From Phytopythium helicoides (lineage: Eukaryota; Oomycota; Peronosporomycetes; Pythiales; Pythiaceae), in the NCBI GenBank assembly GCA_024867545.1, contig JANFNE010000005.1, positions 1,364,001 to 1,428,000 of the forward strand: a stretch of DNA of 64,000 nt, in the 5' to 3' direction. This document shows, one piece after another, positions 34,301-44,184 of the stretch (its first letter is position 1; every line of letters begins with the position of its first letter). Below the pieces are notes generated by a model. The model was not told the DNA's origin and made no database searches. It worked only from the letters and a program-made list of their open reading frames with translations. The position numbers and the translations under genes are program-made.

Positions 34301-34430
34301 GGAAGAAGTGCGCGAGCTTGTCCATGATGCGGTTGGTCTTGAGCAGCTCCTCGACCTGCGCCTCGTCCTGGAAGCCCAGCCCCATCTGCAGCCGCTGGAT
34401 GATCCAGCGGTGCCGCGCCTGGAACGCCAT
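19373..34430 (-). CDS. Axonemal outer-arm dynein heavy chain (DNAH5/8, gamma-type), apparent frame breaks in 5' half
   Basis: A 15-kb gene for the motor heavy chain that drives flagellar beating. From the 5' end: N-terminal tail (MAFQARHRWIIQRLQMGLGF, about 34430-33540); DHC_N1 region (33540-30500); linker (30400-28600, with KKFAKIDKDWQKVMTRA); AAA1 P-loop GPAGTGKTET near 28480-28515; AAA2 GPAGAGKSE near 27630-27650; AAA3 GEIGTGKST near 26461-26490; AAA4 GVGGSGKQS near 25118-25142; stalk and microtubule-binding region (24300-23400); AAA5-6 and C-terminal domain to 19373. ITPLTDRAYITLSQALGMHL and RNILSVLRTAGATKRAN resemble DNAH5/8-type chains. 19373-25988 is one open frame. Upstream, about a dozen frame changes fall inside conserved segments, usually one extra base. 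Either sequencing error or recent decay would explain them. Poly-Gln lies at 31575-31613. Confidence 0.9.
31575..31613 (-). repeat. CAG/CAA repeat encoding 13 glutamines in the dynein tail
   Basis: Thirteen consecutive Gln codons on the minus strand, mixed CAG and CAA, between a Ser/Thr/Ala-rich stretch and RRTVACD. The surrounding ~35 residues look like an unstructured insertion in the DHC_N1 region. Confidence 0.9.
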
Positions 34431-35018
34431 GCGCGCTGCGCCTCGCGGGCCAGAGTGGGCGGCGGGTGGCCGACCATTCTACCGAATCCGAGCAGCCGTC
34501 GCGACTCTTGGGATCGGCTCGCCGCCTGGTCCACTGGCGCCGCTGACGCCCACAGCGCGCACCAAAGCGCAGCGCTCCACCGCTAGCGACGCAGTGCGCG
34601 TCGTCGTCGTCGTCGGCGGCGGCAGCGGCCATGGCCACTACCAGGCAGCGGCAGGCGGCTCGCGCGCGCCTTCAACGTGGTGTGGGCCACACAGAAAGGC
34701 AACTTCCTGTCGGCCGGCGATTGGCTCCCTTTTCGGCCAATCACCGAGCAGGACGCGCTCCATGCCGCCACGTCTCTTTGGCCGCCATACATTTCGGCTC
34801 TGTCATAATAGCTCGGCGCCAACCGCGCGCAGGTAGGTAGGCGCTCTCACTCTCGCTTGTCGCCGACGGCCGCTGGCCTGCCGAGTCGACTGAAGTCGCG
34901 CAGTTGCTAACGCTCTCGCTCTGCTGCTGTCGCTGTCGCTCTCGCGCCGTCGTCGCGTCGTCGCGTCGTCGCTCGCCAGCCCGCGATCTTTCTGCTCTCG
35001 ACCACGCGCCAGACCGCC
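34431..35018. promoter_or_regulatory. Divergent promoter between dynein and coiled-coil genes, with paired CCAAT boxes
   Basis: 588 bp between two start codons. It contains ATTGG at 34720-34724 and CCAAT at 34737-34741, the latter within CCCTTTTCGGCCAATC, which resembles repeated elements at 55971-56020. The right part has CT-rich and CGTCGT-repeat sequence (about 34900-34975), likely 5' UTR of the coiled-coil gene. No ORF with domain character. Confidence 0.5.
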
Positions 35019-37486
35019 ATGGCCTTCGCGACGCGCGCGCAGCTGGAGGCCGAGGTTGAGGCGCGCTCCTCGCGCGTACGCAAGCTGCAGGAGCAGCTCA
35101 AGAGCCAGAGCGGCGGCGTGACGCTCGACGACGTCAAGCGTGAGCTGCAGGCCGTCGTGGAGCTCAAGAAGCAGCTCGTGGCCTGGACGGACGACGAGCC
35201 CAAGGAGCTGCAGGAAGAGGCCGCCAATGACGAGAACAGCGGCGCAGCGCTGAACGCTGGCTCGCCCAAGAAGTCCAGCAAGAAGAAGAAGAAGAAGTCG
35301 CAGTCCCCCAAGATGGACGCTCAGCCACAGACGACGGTGGCGACCACCGAGGAGAACACCACGGCGGCCGTCGCGGAGGGGGTTGAGCGCGTCGAGACCT
35401 GGGTTGCTGCGGCAGACACCACGTTGGTCGAGCTTGAGGACCAGGTGTTGCGTCTGCAACGGACCAAGCGCGCGACCGAGTTTCTTGAGAGCCACAAGCG
35501 TGCTGCAACGCCGACTCCAGCTGTCAAGACCGTTGACGTCAAGACGGCCGCAGACGTGTCGACGACCATGGTCAAAGTGGGGTCCAGCGACAAACAGACG
35601 AAAAAGACTAAGGCTTCTACGAAGGAGAAGAAGAACGAGGCCGTGGTTACTGAGAAGACCACGGTTGTCACGACGGTCACGACCGAAACTACTATGGACA
35701 CGACTGCTACTGCCTCGGTCGAGACCGTTGCGACCGACGCTGTTGCGATTGAGCAGGCAGTTGCCACGGCCGTTGCTAAGCTTGAGGAGGCGCTTGCCAA
35801 GGAGAAGGCATCGACCGTCGAGCTATCTGCGGCCAATGAGAAGCTGCGCTCATCTGAGAATGAGCTTCGCGAGGCGCACAACAAGCTTGAGAAGTCGGTA
35901 TCTGAGCTACAGACCAAGAACAGTGAGCTCCTGACCAAGCTGGAATCGTCTACAGCATCGGATGCCAAGCTGCGTGAGGAAGTGGACCAAGCTGCAACGT
36001 ACGATTCAAGAGTTTGAGGACGAGAAGGATTCCAAGGAGACGCACCTCGGCAAGCTTGTGGAAATCGATCGACGAGTTTCAGGTGAGCAAGTTTGTGTCC
36101 GATCTACTGATGTCGCATCTGGGCTTGCTAACGTTTTGTATTGGGTTTCTTGCTCCTGCTGTAGATTGCGAACAACAAGCTGACGGAGAAGAACGCTGAG
36201 CTGGAAGCCGAGAACCGCACCTGGCGCCAGCAGGTGGAAGAGGTTGCCGTTCAGCGCAAGGCCCTTGATGAGCGGGCTGAGAATGTGGATGCGGAGCTTG
36301 CCGCTGCGAAGCAGAGTGTCGAGGCATCCGCGGCGGAGACCCTTGCGCTTCGCGAAGAGCTTGATGCGTTGAAGTCGGCCCACAGCGAGCTCAAGGAAAA
36401 AGCACTCGGTTGCGCATTCCAAGTCAACTGATGCCGCTACAGCAATTGAGGGACTCGAGGCGGAGATTGCTTCTCTCACTTCCAAGCTGGAGGTTGCAGC
36501 AGCAGAGCGGAAGGACCTTGAGGCAGGAGCGCGACTCCATTCGCGCTCAGAGCAGCGAAGAGGCATCAAAGCTTAGTGCGCGTGTGGCTGATTTGGAGAA
36601 CGTGAGCGCCAGCAAGCAGGCGGAACTCGAAGCTGTCTCGAAGAAGCTTGGCGTGGCCGAGGTAAGTGACGATTGTGAAGTGGAGACGGCTATTACGTAT
36701 TATTAATGGCTGCTATGCTCTCGTTTGAAAGACGTTGCTCAAGCAGGTCCAAGCCGATAAGAAGGAGGCATCTGCTCGCGTTCATGAGCTGCAGGCCGAG
36801 ATTGAGGTGCTGAAAAAGAAGAGCTCGTCAGTCAACGATGAAGCTGCGACAGAGGCTCGTACCCTTGTTGTCGCTCTTCGCGCGCAAGTTGAAGAAGCCA
36901 AGGCTCAGCTGGCTGCTGCTGTGGCCAAGAGCGAGACCCTTTCCGTGGAGCGCACAGGAGATGGAGGCTCAACTGCTTCAGGCGCGGAGCTCGGCTGCGG
37001 CGCAAGAAGATTTGCTCAAGAAGGCGCGCGCGTCTCTCCTCGAAGCGAACGAGGAGCTCAAGGAAGCACGCAACCACCAGCTCAAGTGGAAGAACTCGGC
37101 TCAAACTGCGACGATGCAGATGAATGAGAAGGCTGCCGAGGCTGACAGTGCTCGTAAACAGGCAAACAAAGCCCGCGCCGAGGTTGTGGCGGTGATTGCG
37201 GAGAAGAAAAAGCTTGCTGATAGCCTTGAAGGACCGCGAAAAGAAGACGAGCAAACTTAGCAATGAGATCGCCACGCTCCGGCGAGAACTGGAAGCAGCT
37301 CGCGCGCAGGTTGCTGCGGCCGAAGAGAAGGCTCGCAAGTCGGTGGCTAGGGAGGTTGCTCATGTCAAGGAAACGTCGAGCCAGGCAGTCACGGCTGTGA
37401 ATGCGAAGCTTGCTTTCTACCAGCAGCTGGTGTATGGCCTTGCGCCGCTGCTGGCGGCCGTGATTTTGTACGCGGTGGCGGCATAG
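35019..37486 (+). CDS. Tail-anchored coiled-coil protein, with apparent frame breaks
   Basis: Starts MAFATRAQLEAEVEARSSRV. Order: short coiled coil; basic Lys-rich patch (KKSSKKKKKKSQS, about residues 85-97); Thr/Val/Ala-rich low complexity; then ~500 residues of heptad-type coiled coil; finally one hydrophobic segment at the very end (YGLAPLLAAVILYAVAA). This is the layout of a C-terminally anchored golgin- or kinectin-like tether, cytosolic side facing out. No catalytic domain. Two introns fit: about 36083-36164 (acceptor TGTAG before attgcgaac) and 36662-36731. The coiled coil jumps frame near 35995, 36065, 36400, 36525, 36955 and 37235, each repaired by removing one base, so I treat it as one gene. 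It shares a divergent promoter with the dynein gene. Confidence 0.7.
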
Positions 37487-37748
37487 TTAGCTCCAAGTTG
37501 TGATTGCCTTTGTAATCTCGGATCAATCACAAAACAGAATGCAGCATATACAATGTCGGTCATGCCACTTGGTAGAGTCCAACACAAACAATCATCTGGA
37601 TTGCTGGCACAGACAGAACGCAGTCGACCTGTTCACGAACCACATCCAGATCACAAGTAATAGTATCGTCGCAGCCGACCGTTTATTGCTCGTTAGGCAG
37701 CAAAAGAGAGGGAAATTCAACGCACGAAAACTGGCACACCGGGGTAAT

Positions 37749-40700
37749 CTAGAACCCAGAGAGCCACTCGAAGTCACCCGAATACTTGGTGCCAATATTG
37801 AGTTCCTGGTGGCTCTCACTCGCAACGATTTCCTTGAAACGCGTCGAAGCCTCCACTTCCAAAGGAGCCTGCGTGAAGCGTTAGCTTGAGGAACGTACGA
37901 AGGGTAACAAAGGTAGTGGTGCTCGTACCGCGAAGGAGCCACTCTTGGTGGCCTCCCAGGAGGTGCCGGCAAAGAACGAGTGCTTCTTGATCGCTTCGCA
38001 GCCGTTTTGTGCGTGGCTCGCACGGGAGCCCGAGACTGAGAAGCCGAGTCGACGAGGGTACTCGGGGCTCAGCAACCGTGAGATCAGATCCTTGATTTCA
38101 GGACTTGCACTGTCTGGCCAAGTCAGTTGCTCCTGTACAGTTAATATGACAGCGTCAGTGAGCGTAAAGATGCGCCAACGAGGTGCTAATAGCTGAACTC
38201 ACGGGATTGAATGATGCGATGAAGTTGAGAATCTCGATGTCTCCCTTCTTGTCTTGAGAGAAGGGTGTGACACCGCACAAGAGCTCATACATGAGCACAC
38301 CGAGCGCCCAGTAGTCCGCAGCGATGTTGTGGCCTACATGTTGCAGCACTTATAAGGAGCCGAGAACGATAAGGTTGCCACATATCGATTTACCTTCGCC
38401 CTGAATTTGCTCTGGTGACAGATACTCTGGGGTTCCACACACGGTGTAGGTTCGCCCACGACCAACGTACTTGGATAGTCTAAAAATTACACATCTAATA
38501 AGCAAAGAAGATTCTTCATATCACCTCAAACAACCAGGAAACATACCTGAGGTTCAGCATACGGATGTTACCACTGCGATCAACCATCAAATTGGTTGGG
38601 TCAACAGTTCGAGATACAATCCCCTCCTGCAACCATATAATAGTTAGCTAGGCAGCCAGTGACTTCATGATTCGATACAGTATTGATCGTACCGAGTGAA
38701 GGAACTCCAGCGCCATCACCACTTGAGCGGCATAGTAACGGACGAACGATTCGCCGTGGGCCTCGCCATTGAGGAACTCCTCCAGGTTGCCCACGATTTG
38801 AGAGTCGTAGAGGAGGTGAATGTCTGTGTCGTTGGTGTTCATGCCATACACGTTTGGCACGAGAGCGTTCTTCTCGTACAAGGCGACGTAGATGTCTCGC
38901 TCGCCACAGACGTGCTTTTGCATACTGGCATCGTACACTGCTTGCTTGCTTACAGAGCGAAGTGTCATGTATGCTGCAGGCGACGATCCCTTGACTTTGA
39001 CGAGACGAATTGTGTTGATTGGGTCGTAGAAGACGTCGCCGATGATCTCGATCTGGCTCACCGTTTTAGGCAGCTTCGCTGTCTGTGGCTCGTTATCGAA
39101 CAGAACGAGCGCCTTCGCCTAGAAATCAGCAATTCTCTGTCAGATCACCGCCACGCACCTTCTCACAATCAAGTCAGGGCTCTAATTACCGAGGCACGCT
39201 TACGGGAGTCCGCGATACGATCCTTGCGAGCTCGTCGAATCTTGTCCTTCTCCATCACAGCAGACAGCTTACCAACTGCTTGTTCTAGAGTGTCCCTTTT
39301 GATAAAGAGGCATTCTGTTTTCTCGCTTGCGCGCAGAGTGCGTTGGCTATAGCATGGAGTATTGTTAGTCAGCATGAAGCCAGAGAACGTAGGCTCCTAC
39401 TCGTAACAAACCTGATTGACCGACGACGAACAAGTGCAATCTCGCCAAAGTAGTCAAAGGTCTTGAGCTCGAGCGGAGGAACAGACTCTGACTTTGCGGT
39501 AGCCTCGATTCGGCCGCTGATAATAAGGAAGAACCCAGGTTCCTGCCATCCCTTCGTGCAAGATCACTTGATCAGCTGCGAAGGTGATAGACTTCATCTC
39601 CTCCGCCACCAGATTTGTCTGCGCCACAGTCAAAGGACGCAGCATGCTGATCTGTCGAAGCCGGTTGACGACATCACGCAGGGGTCGGCCTCGCATAAGA
39701 ATGGAACGGAAAGCAAGGCGGTCGAGCGACCACAGCGATCCATCAACCTTGGCAATCACCGTGGCTGCGCGAGGCTTGGAGTAAATAAGCGCGAGCTCGC
39801 CAAACGTTGGGTGCAGCTGCTGTGTAGATTTGTAGACGTGGATAATCTCCCCATACTCTTCAGGCGTCAACTCCTTATCGGTCGACTGAATAGCGAGAGC
39901 CTGCTCGTCCGGGAGCTGGCGGACTTCAAATTCGCCGCTCTCGACCTGTGGTTGTTTTCCCGAGACAAGATCATGCGATTAGGAAGTCAAACCAAACGCG
40001 TGATAGTTAATGGAGGTACGAACCAGATAAAAAGTATCACCAGGAGTACCCTGGCGAATGACGACATCACCAGCCTTGACCTCAACCTTGTTCAATACCG
40101 AGATGACAGCACGAATCTTTGCCATGCAAGTCCAACATTTAGTGTGCCAGCAAAGAAAGACCAGCCCCGCGAAATGAAGTTCCTCGCACCTTGTCATCGC
40201 TCAGATGGTTGAACAAAAAGTTCTCCTGGACGCTTTCCTTTATCCATTGAATCTCTTCTTCTGACCTTTCCTCGCCTCCTTCTGAGCTCGTGGACGCAAC
40301 ATATTCCTCACCGTCGAACATTTGGTCGGTGAGCGAGAGTCGAATCGCATCGGTTCCGACAATCGTGTCACGGCGCGCACTCTTTTGAGAGCCGCGCACA
40401 GGGACGCTGCATCGATTGGAGATCCAGGACTTCGCGACCCAGGAAGATACTCTCGCGCGGAGCATCATGGTTGCCGCCATTCACACCGTCCAGGAAGATA
40501 CAAATGGCAGTGATATCATCAGTGCGCACCTCGAACTGCAGCCAGCGGTTATACGCCTCCTCGACCAATGCCTGACAAGCCTCTGATGGGTCTTCAAACT
40601 TTTTCACGATGTCGACGACGTTTTGGCTTGTGAGGAACTCGAATACGCCGTCACTTGCAATCACGATAAATCTGTCGTGGGGCTTGAGGTCTTTGCACAA

Positions 40701-41984
40701 AATCTCTGGCTCTGCCGTTACGCCGAGTTCTTCAGACACCAAGTCTCCAATACTTCGCGTAAACGCAGTGCCCTGTTGGCGTCACGAGTGGTAATAAGTG
40801 AGCAGTTTTGAAGGACTAGGAGGAGGATTTGCATTTCCGCACCGGATACTGGCCGTACGGGTGCCAAATGCGAGGTGGATCGCCATTCATGTCGATCTCC
40901 TCGCCGAGCGTCAGCCCCCAGTTCTCATGGATGGGTTCAAGGCCTTCAACCTGGTCGACTGTCAAGATACGTGCGCCACACTTTTTCACGCGTTCGCGCT
41001 CGTCCTGTTCATGCACGCAAGACGATGTGTGTTACGCCACACGTAGCCAACGCAATCATGAACCAAGAAAAAGGCGGACCTTGCGGAACGGCGTCTGGTC
41101 GATGGACAGCGGCTTGGCGACGAGGTTGGCCTCACCAGCAATGGTCGAAGCCTTGAGGTTCTCCTGCGCAATGATGGCGCGCGAGTCGCCGACGTTGGAC
41201 ACGTAAATCTCGTTTCCGCAAAAGAGCACCGAGATGGACGTGGTGCCGCTCATCGAGTCGTCAAAGGACGCCTCGTGCATCTGTCGTGAGACGGGTCAGC
41301 TTACAGCGATGCCCCGGCGTCTCGAGCGCAGCATACTACGTACAGCCTCGTTGGTCTCGACGTGCGCGCGCGAGAGCGCCGGCAGCACGCCGACGTTTTG
41401 CTCGAGGTTGCGCACGATGGAGTCGGGCAGCTGCTCGGCCGAGAACTGCGAGCACACGTCTCCGAACTGTCCGTGTCCATCGAAGACGGCGAAGAAAGGC
41501 CTTCTGGTCGTCTCCTGCGAAGTGCGTCTCGCAGTAGTAGCTGTCCTGATTGGGCTTTTTGCGCGCTGCTCATGGTGGTCACGGCGTCAGGTGAGTCAGC
41601 CGCCCGAGCGCGCGAACGCCGAAACGAGAACGAACGCACACTCGGGGTAGTACCCGCGCTTGGAGTAGTACGAGTAGCGCAGGTTGTAGCCGCCAATGCG
41701 CACCGAGTGCGTGGCGCCCGGCGCGTCCACGGGGCTTGCGGTCCCGAACGCCGACGCCGGCGGTCGCGTGGGCGTCTGCACGCGCTCGCTGGCGCTGCTC
41801 TTGGGCGCCGGCGACGTCGACGCGCCGCTGTCAGGCGTCCGAGGGCTGCGCGGGGCCCACAGGGACTGACCGGCGCCTCGGTGGGCGCGTCCGCATGCGC
41901 AGTGGGCGCCACCACGGGCTCCAGGGGCTTGTCGGCGCCGCGCGGGACGGTCGCGGCGGCGTCCGTCGAGCAGCAGTTGCCCAT
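37749..41984 (-). CDS. PP2C phosphatase - twin cyclic-nucleotide-binding - degenerate AGC kinase fusion
   Basis: Many short exons. MGNCCST at 41984 predicts myristoylation (Gly2) and palmitoylation (Cys4, Cys5). PP2C domain, about 41590-40480: [40 protein letters not shown] and [14 protein letters not shown] keep the metal-binding Asp residues. CNB-A, about 40230-39600: [17 protein letters not shown] and an intact phosphate-binding cassette [20 protein letters not shown], about 39600-39170: [14 protein letters not shown]-type kinase fold, 39060-37749, with [25 protein letters not shown] and a C-tail ending FEWLSGF. In this last domain the Gly-rich loop is lost, the catalytic Lys position reads TLR, HRD reads SRT and DFG reads LNL, so it is probably a pseudokinase. 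Plants have a protein of the same domain order. Small frame breaks near 41860 and 41490. Confidence 0.85.
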
Positions 41985-41991
41985 GCTGCCC

Positions 41992-42198
41992 GTATACTGA
42001 AGCCAAGTCTAGACGGGACTGGCGGACCCCGTGGCTGTTAGCGTTGTGCCGCCTATATACATTCTCAACACACGGCGCGACGGAAACTCTCGCAGCCGGT
42101 GCAGGCGGGCGCGGTTCTGATTATCTGCGGACGGGGAGGCATACTGAAGCCAGGTTGATTGTTCTCTGATGCGGCCTGGTGCATAGTGAAGCCAAGTC
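41992..42198. repeat. Three copies of a CATACTGAAGCCAAGT-type element in the PP2C-fusion 5' region
   Basis: Copies at about 41992-42010, 42140-42156 and 42181-42198 (the last with AGTG for ACTG). The first and third are both followed within ~15 bp by CTGGCGGA, so the repeated unit is longer than the core. The first copy begins 7 bp upstream of the ATG. This may be a partly duplicated promoter/5' UTR segment. Confidence 0.6.
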
Positions 42199-42199
42199 A

Positions 42200-43597
42200 G
42201 AGCTGGCGGAGAGAGCGGGTTCGACGAAAAAAAAGAAACGAGAAAAAAAGGCTTTTTTGGCCGCCACGGTAGAGACGCCGGTAGTCAAAAGAGAACTTCC
42301 CGGTAGTCATCCTCATGATGTCTTCGCGAGCACCTGCTACAGTAGTTGCTGTTCCTCCTCAGCGCACTTTGTTGTGCAGACTCGCTCCAACAATTCCTGT
42401 GCTTGAAGAAGATCTTCACGGCTCCTGGCGGCGAGTGCTTCGACGTGGAAACTCGTTGGATTGTAATCAGGTTCTAGTCAAGGTAGCAGACGTTGCTTCC
42501 TTCTTGGCGTCGTCCCAGTCCTCCGAGGTCCCATCGACAACAAGCCCGTGAAGTATTTCACCTTGCTCGGACTCGTTCGCGCGCTATCGATGTTGAACAC
42601 CCGTCCGGGGTTCATCTACCTTCACCAGAGAATCGCCCTGGAGAACACCGGTTTCCTTCTTGGTCGACAGCTACGCGTATTCGACACCGGAAAAGGAGCT
42701 CGAGTATTTTCTTGGCGATCGTGGGCTACACGCACTGCGCAGCGACGCGTCGGTCGAGATGTATGTGCTGACCAGGTAGGACTTTGACGCAGTGTACCAG
42801 GAGATGACCCGACTGATGCACGAGCACCCGCCACGGTGACGAGGAGACAATGATGGAAAGTGTCCACACAGCCTTTAAGATGTAGGCTTCCGCCTGCATT
42901 GCATCCGGCTGTTGTTCAGTATGGGCTGCGAGTCCGGACTCGCGTAGGAAGGTGCCTGGCAGCATGGCGAGCGTGCTGGAAAAAGTTGCACTCGCGTGAC
43001 ATCGCGTCGAATCACATGCACATCGAGCACCACAGACATCTCCCGGACCTCATGCGGATCGTCTACTGCCTCCGGACCAACTGCGGCGTCGCGTTGGGAC
43101 CCGCGACTTTCGGCCATCGGAACTGCTCCTCGTTCCTGCTCGATGCGTTGGCTCAGCCTAGCGCATTTTGTTTTATGGATGCATAATGTTGTTGAATGCG
43201 ATTTGACTACGTTCATCAAGCCGCACGACACAACCAACGAGCTCTCGGCAAGCCTTCTACGCGACCGAGGGCTCCAGTAGCGCCTTCGAGTCGCCTGGGT
43301 TGCTCTCATGGCGCTCCGTTCCTTGCTGGGCACCCGGCGCTCCGTTCCTTGCTGGGCACCCGGCACTCCATGCTGATGCGAAACAAGCGTGCCATGCGGA
43401 GATTATCGCTCGCAGTTCGTGTGCTTATGCCGTATGATACGACGTTGCCTCTGCAGCGCAGCTAAAACGTTCTGGCACACAGATTTTATCATGTGGCACG
43501 ATCACCATACTTGAGATAGACATTGCTACGCTTGATGCAGACACCACCTCCAAATACTTCATGAACCAAGCCGCTTGACGTTTCAAGTTGGTAGTCG
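42200..43597. other. Gene-poor region with degenerate open frames
   Basis: About 1.4 kb without a supportable gene. Open frames of 70-110 codons occur on both strands (for example 42548-42787 and 42860-43186), but none has a recognised domain and they do not join by clear introns. It may hold the relic of a gene; I considered a CRN-type effector or a transposon and found no motif for either. A 26-bp tandem repeat sits at 43310-43369. Confidence 0.4.
43310..43369. repeat. 26-bp tandem repeat, 2.3 copies
   Basis: Units GGCGCTCCGTTCCTTGCTGG + GCACCC at 43310-43335 and 43336-43361, with a partial third unit (GGCACTCC). The copies are identical, indicating recent slippage or unequal crossover. 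Confidence 0.85.
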
Positions 43598-44065
43598 CTG
43601 TCCAGCAGCAGCAGGTGAACGAGTAGAAGCAGAAGCTCTCCAAGCTCGCGATCCAGTACCACCAGGACCTGACGGAGGAGACGATGGAGCTGCGCTTCTC
43701 GCCCAACGAGTCCACGATGGATCGGCAAGCTCTAACGAACCGAAACACACGAGTGCAGAATGGCTCAGACGCGGGAGGCGGTGAACAAGTTCCTGACCGA
43801 CCTGGATCACAAGTTGGTGCCGCTTGCCAAGCGTGACCTGGACGCGCTGCTCAAGCTTAAGGAGGCTGACTGCGAGCGCCACGGATGGAAGTCCGACAGC
43901 AAGATCAACATGTGGGACTTTCGCTTCTACGCTGACCAGTACATGAAGCAGCACTGCTCGATCGACTCGGAGCAGGTTCGCGAGTACTTCCCGCTCGACC
44001 ACGTGACAGCGGAGCTGCTGGCCATGTACCAGGAGCTCTCCAGCCTGCGCTTCGTTGAGATTTCG
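43598..44065 (+). pseudogene. Truncated, internally deleted duplicate of the M3 metallopeptidase gene
   Basis: About 96% identical by eye to bases 1-775 of the window, with a block equal to source bases about 70-420 missing: the join is after CCCAACGAG (43709), directly to TCCACGATGG. It begins with gene sequence lying upstream of the window's copy (QQQQVNE, stop, KQKLSKLAIQYHQ) and already has an in-frame TAG. It keeps the 3' part of intron 2 before AGAATGGCTCAG, so it arose at the DNA level, not by retroposition. Similarity stops near 44065, about 270 bp before the HEFGH zinc site would come. Translation from 43760 could give a fragment of about 123 residues, without catalytic residues. Confidence 0.85.
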
Positions 44066-44184
44066 CTGCGCAACAAGCAGCCGAGCATCAAGGGGAGTCG
44101 CCCACAATCTCCTTGCGGAAAAAAAAACTAACCTTGCTCGTTGAAAAGATCCCACTTTTTTTTGCCAAAAAGAAACACACCGGC

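Noticed and set aside
35019..37486. Splitting the coiled-coil region into four or five small genes
   Set aside because: Adjacent frames continue the same heptad pattern within a few codons and only the last has the membrane anchor; one gene with single-base errors is simpler.
42300..43200. Possible CRN or RXLR effector gene
   Set aside because: No signal peptide followed by RXLR or LxLFLAK motif in any frame, and no DWL-type block; only short disconnected frames.
43760..44131. Functional short M3-like gene
   Set aside because: It lacks the HExxH site, begins inside a former exon and comes from a copy with an internal deletion and an upstream stop.
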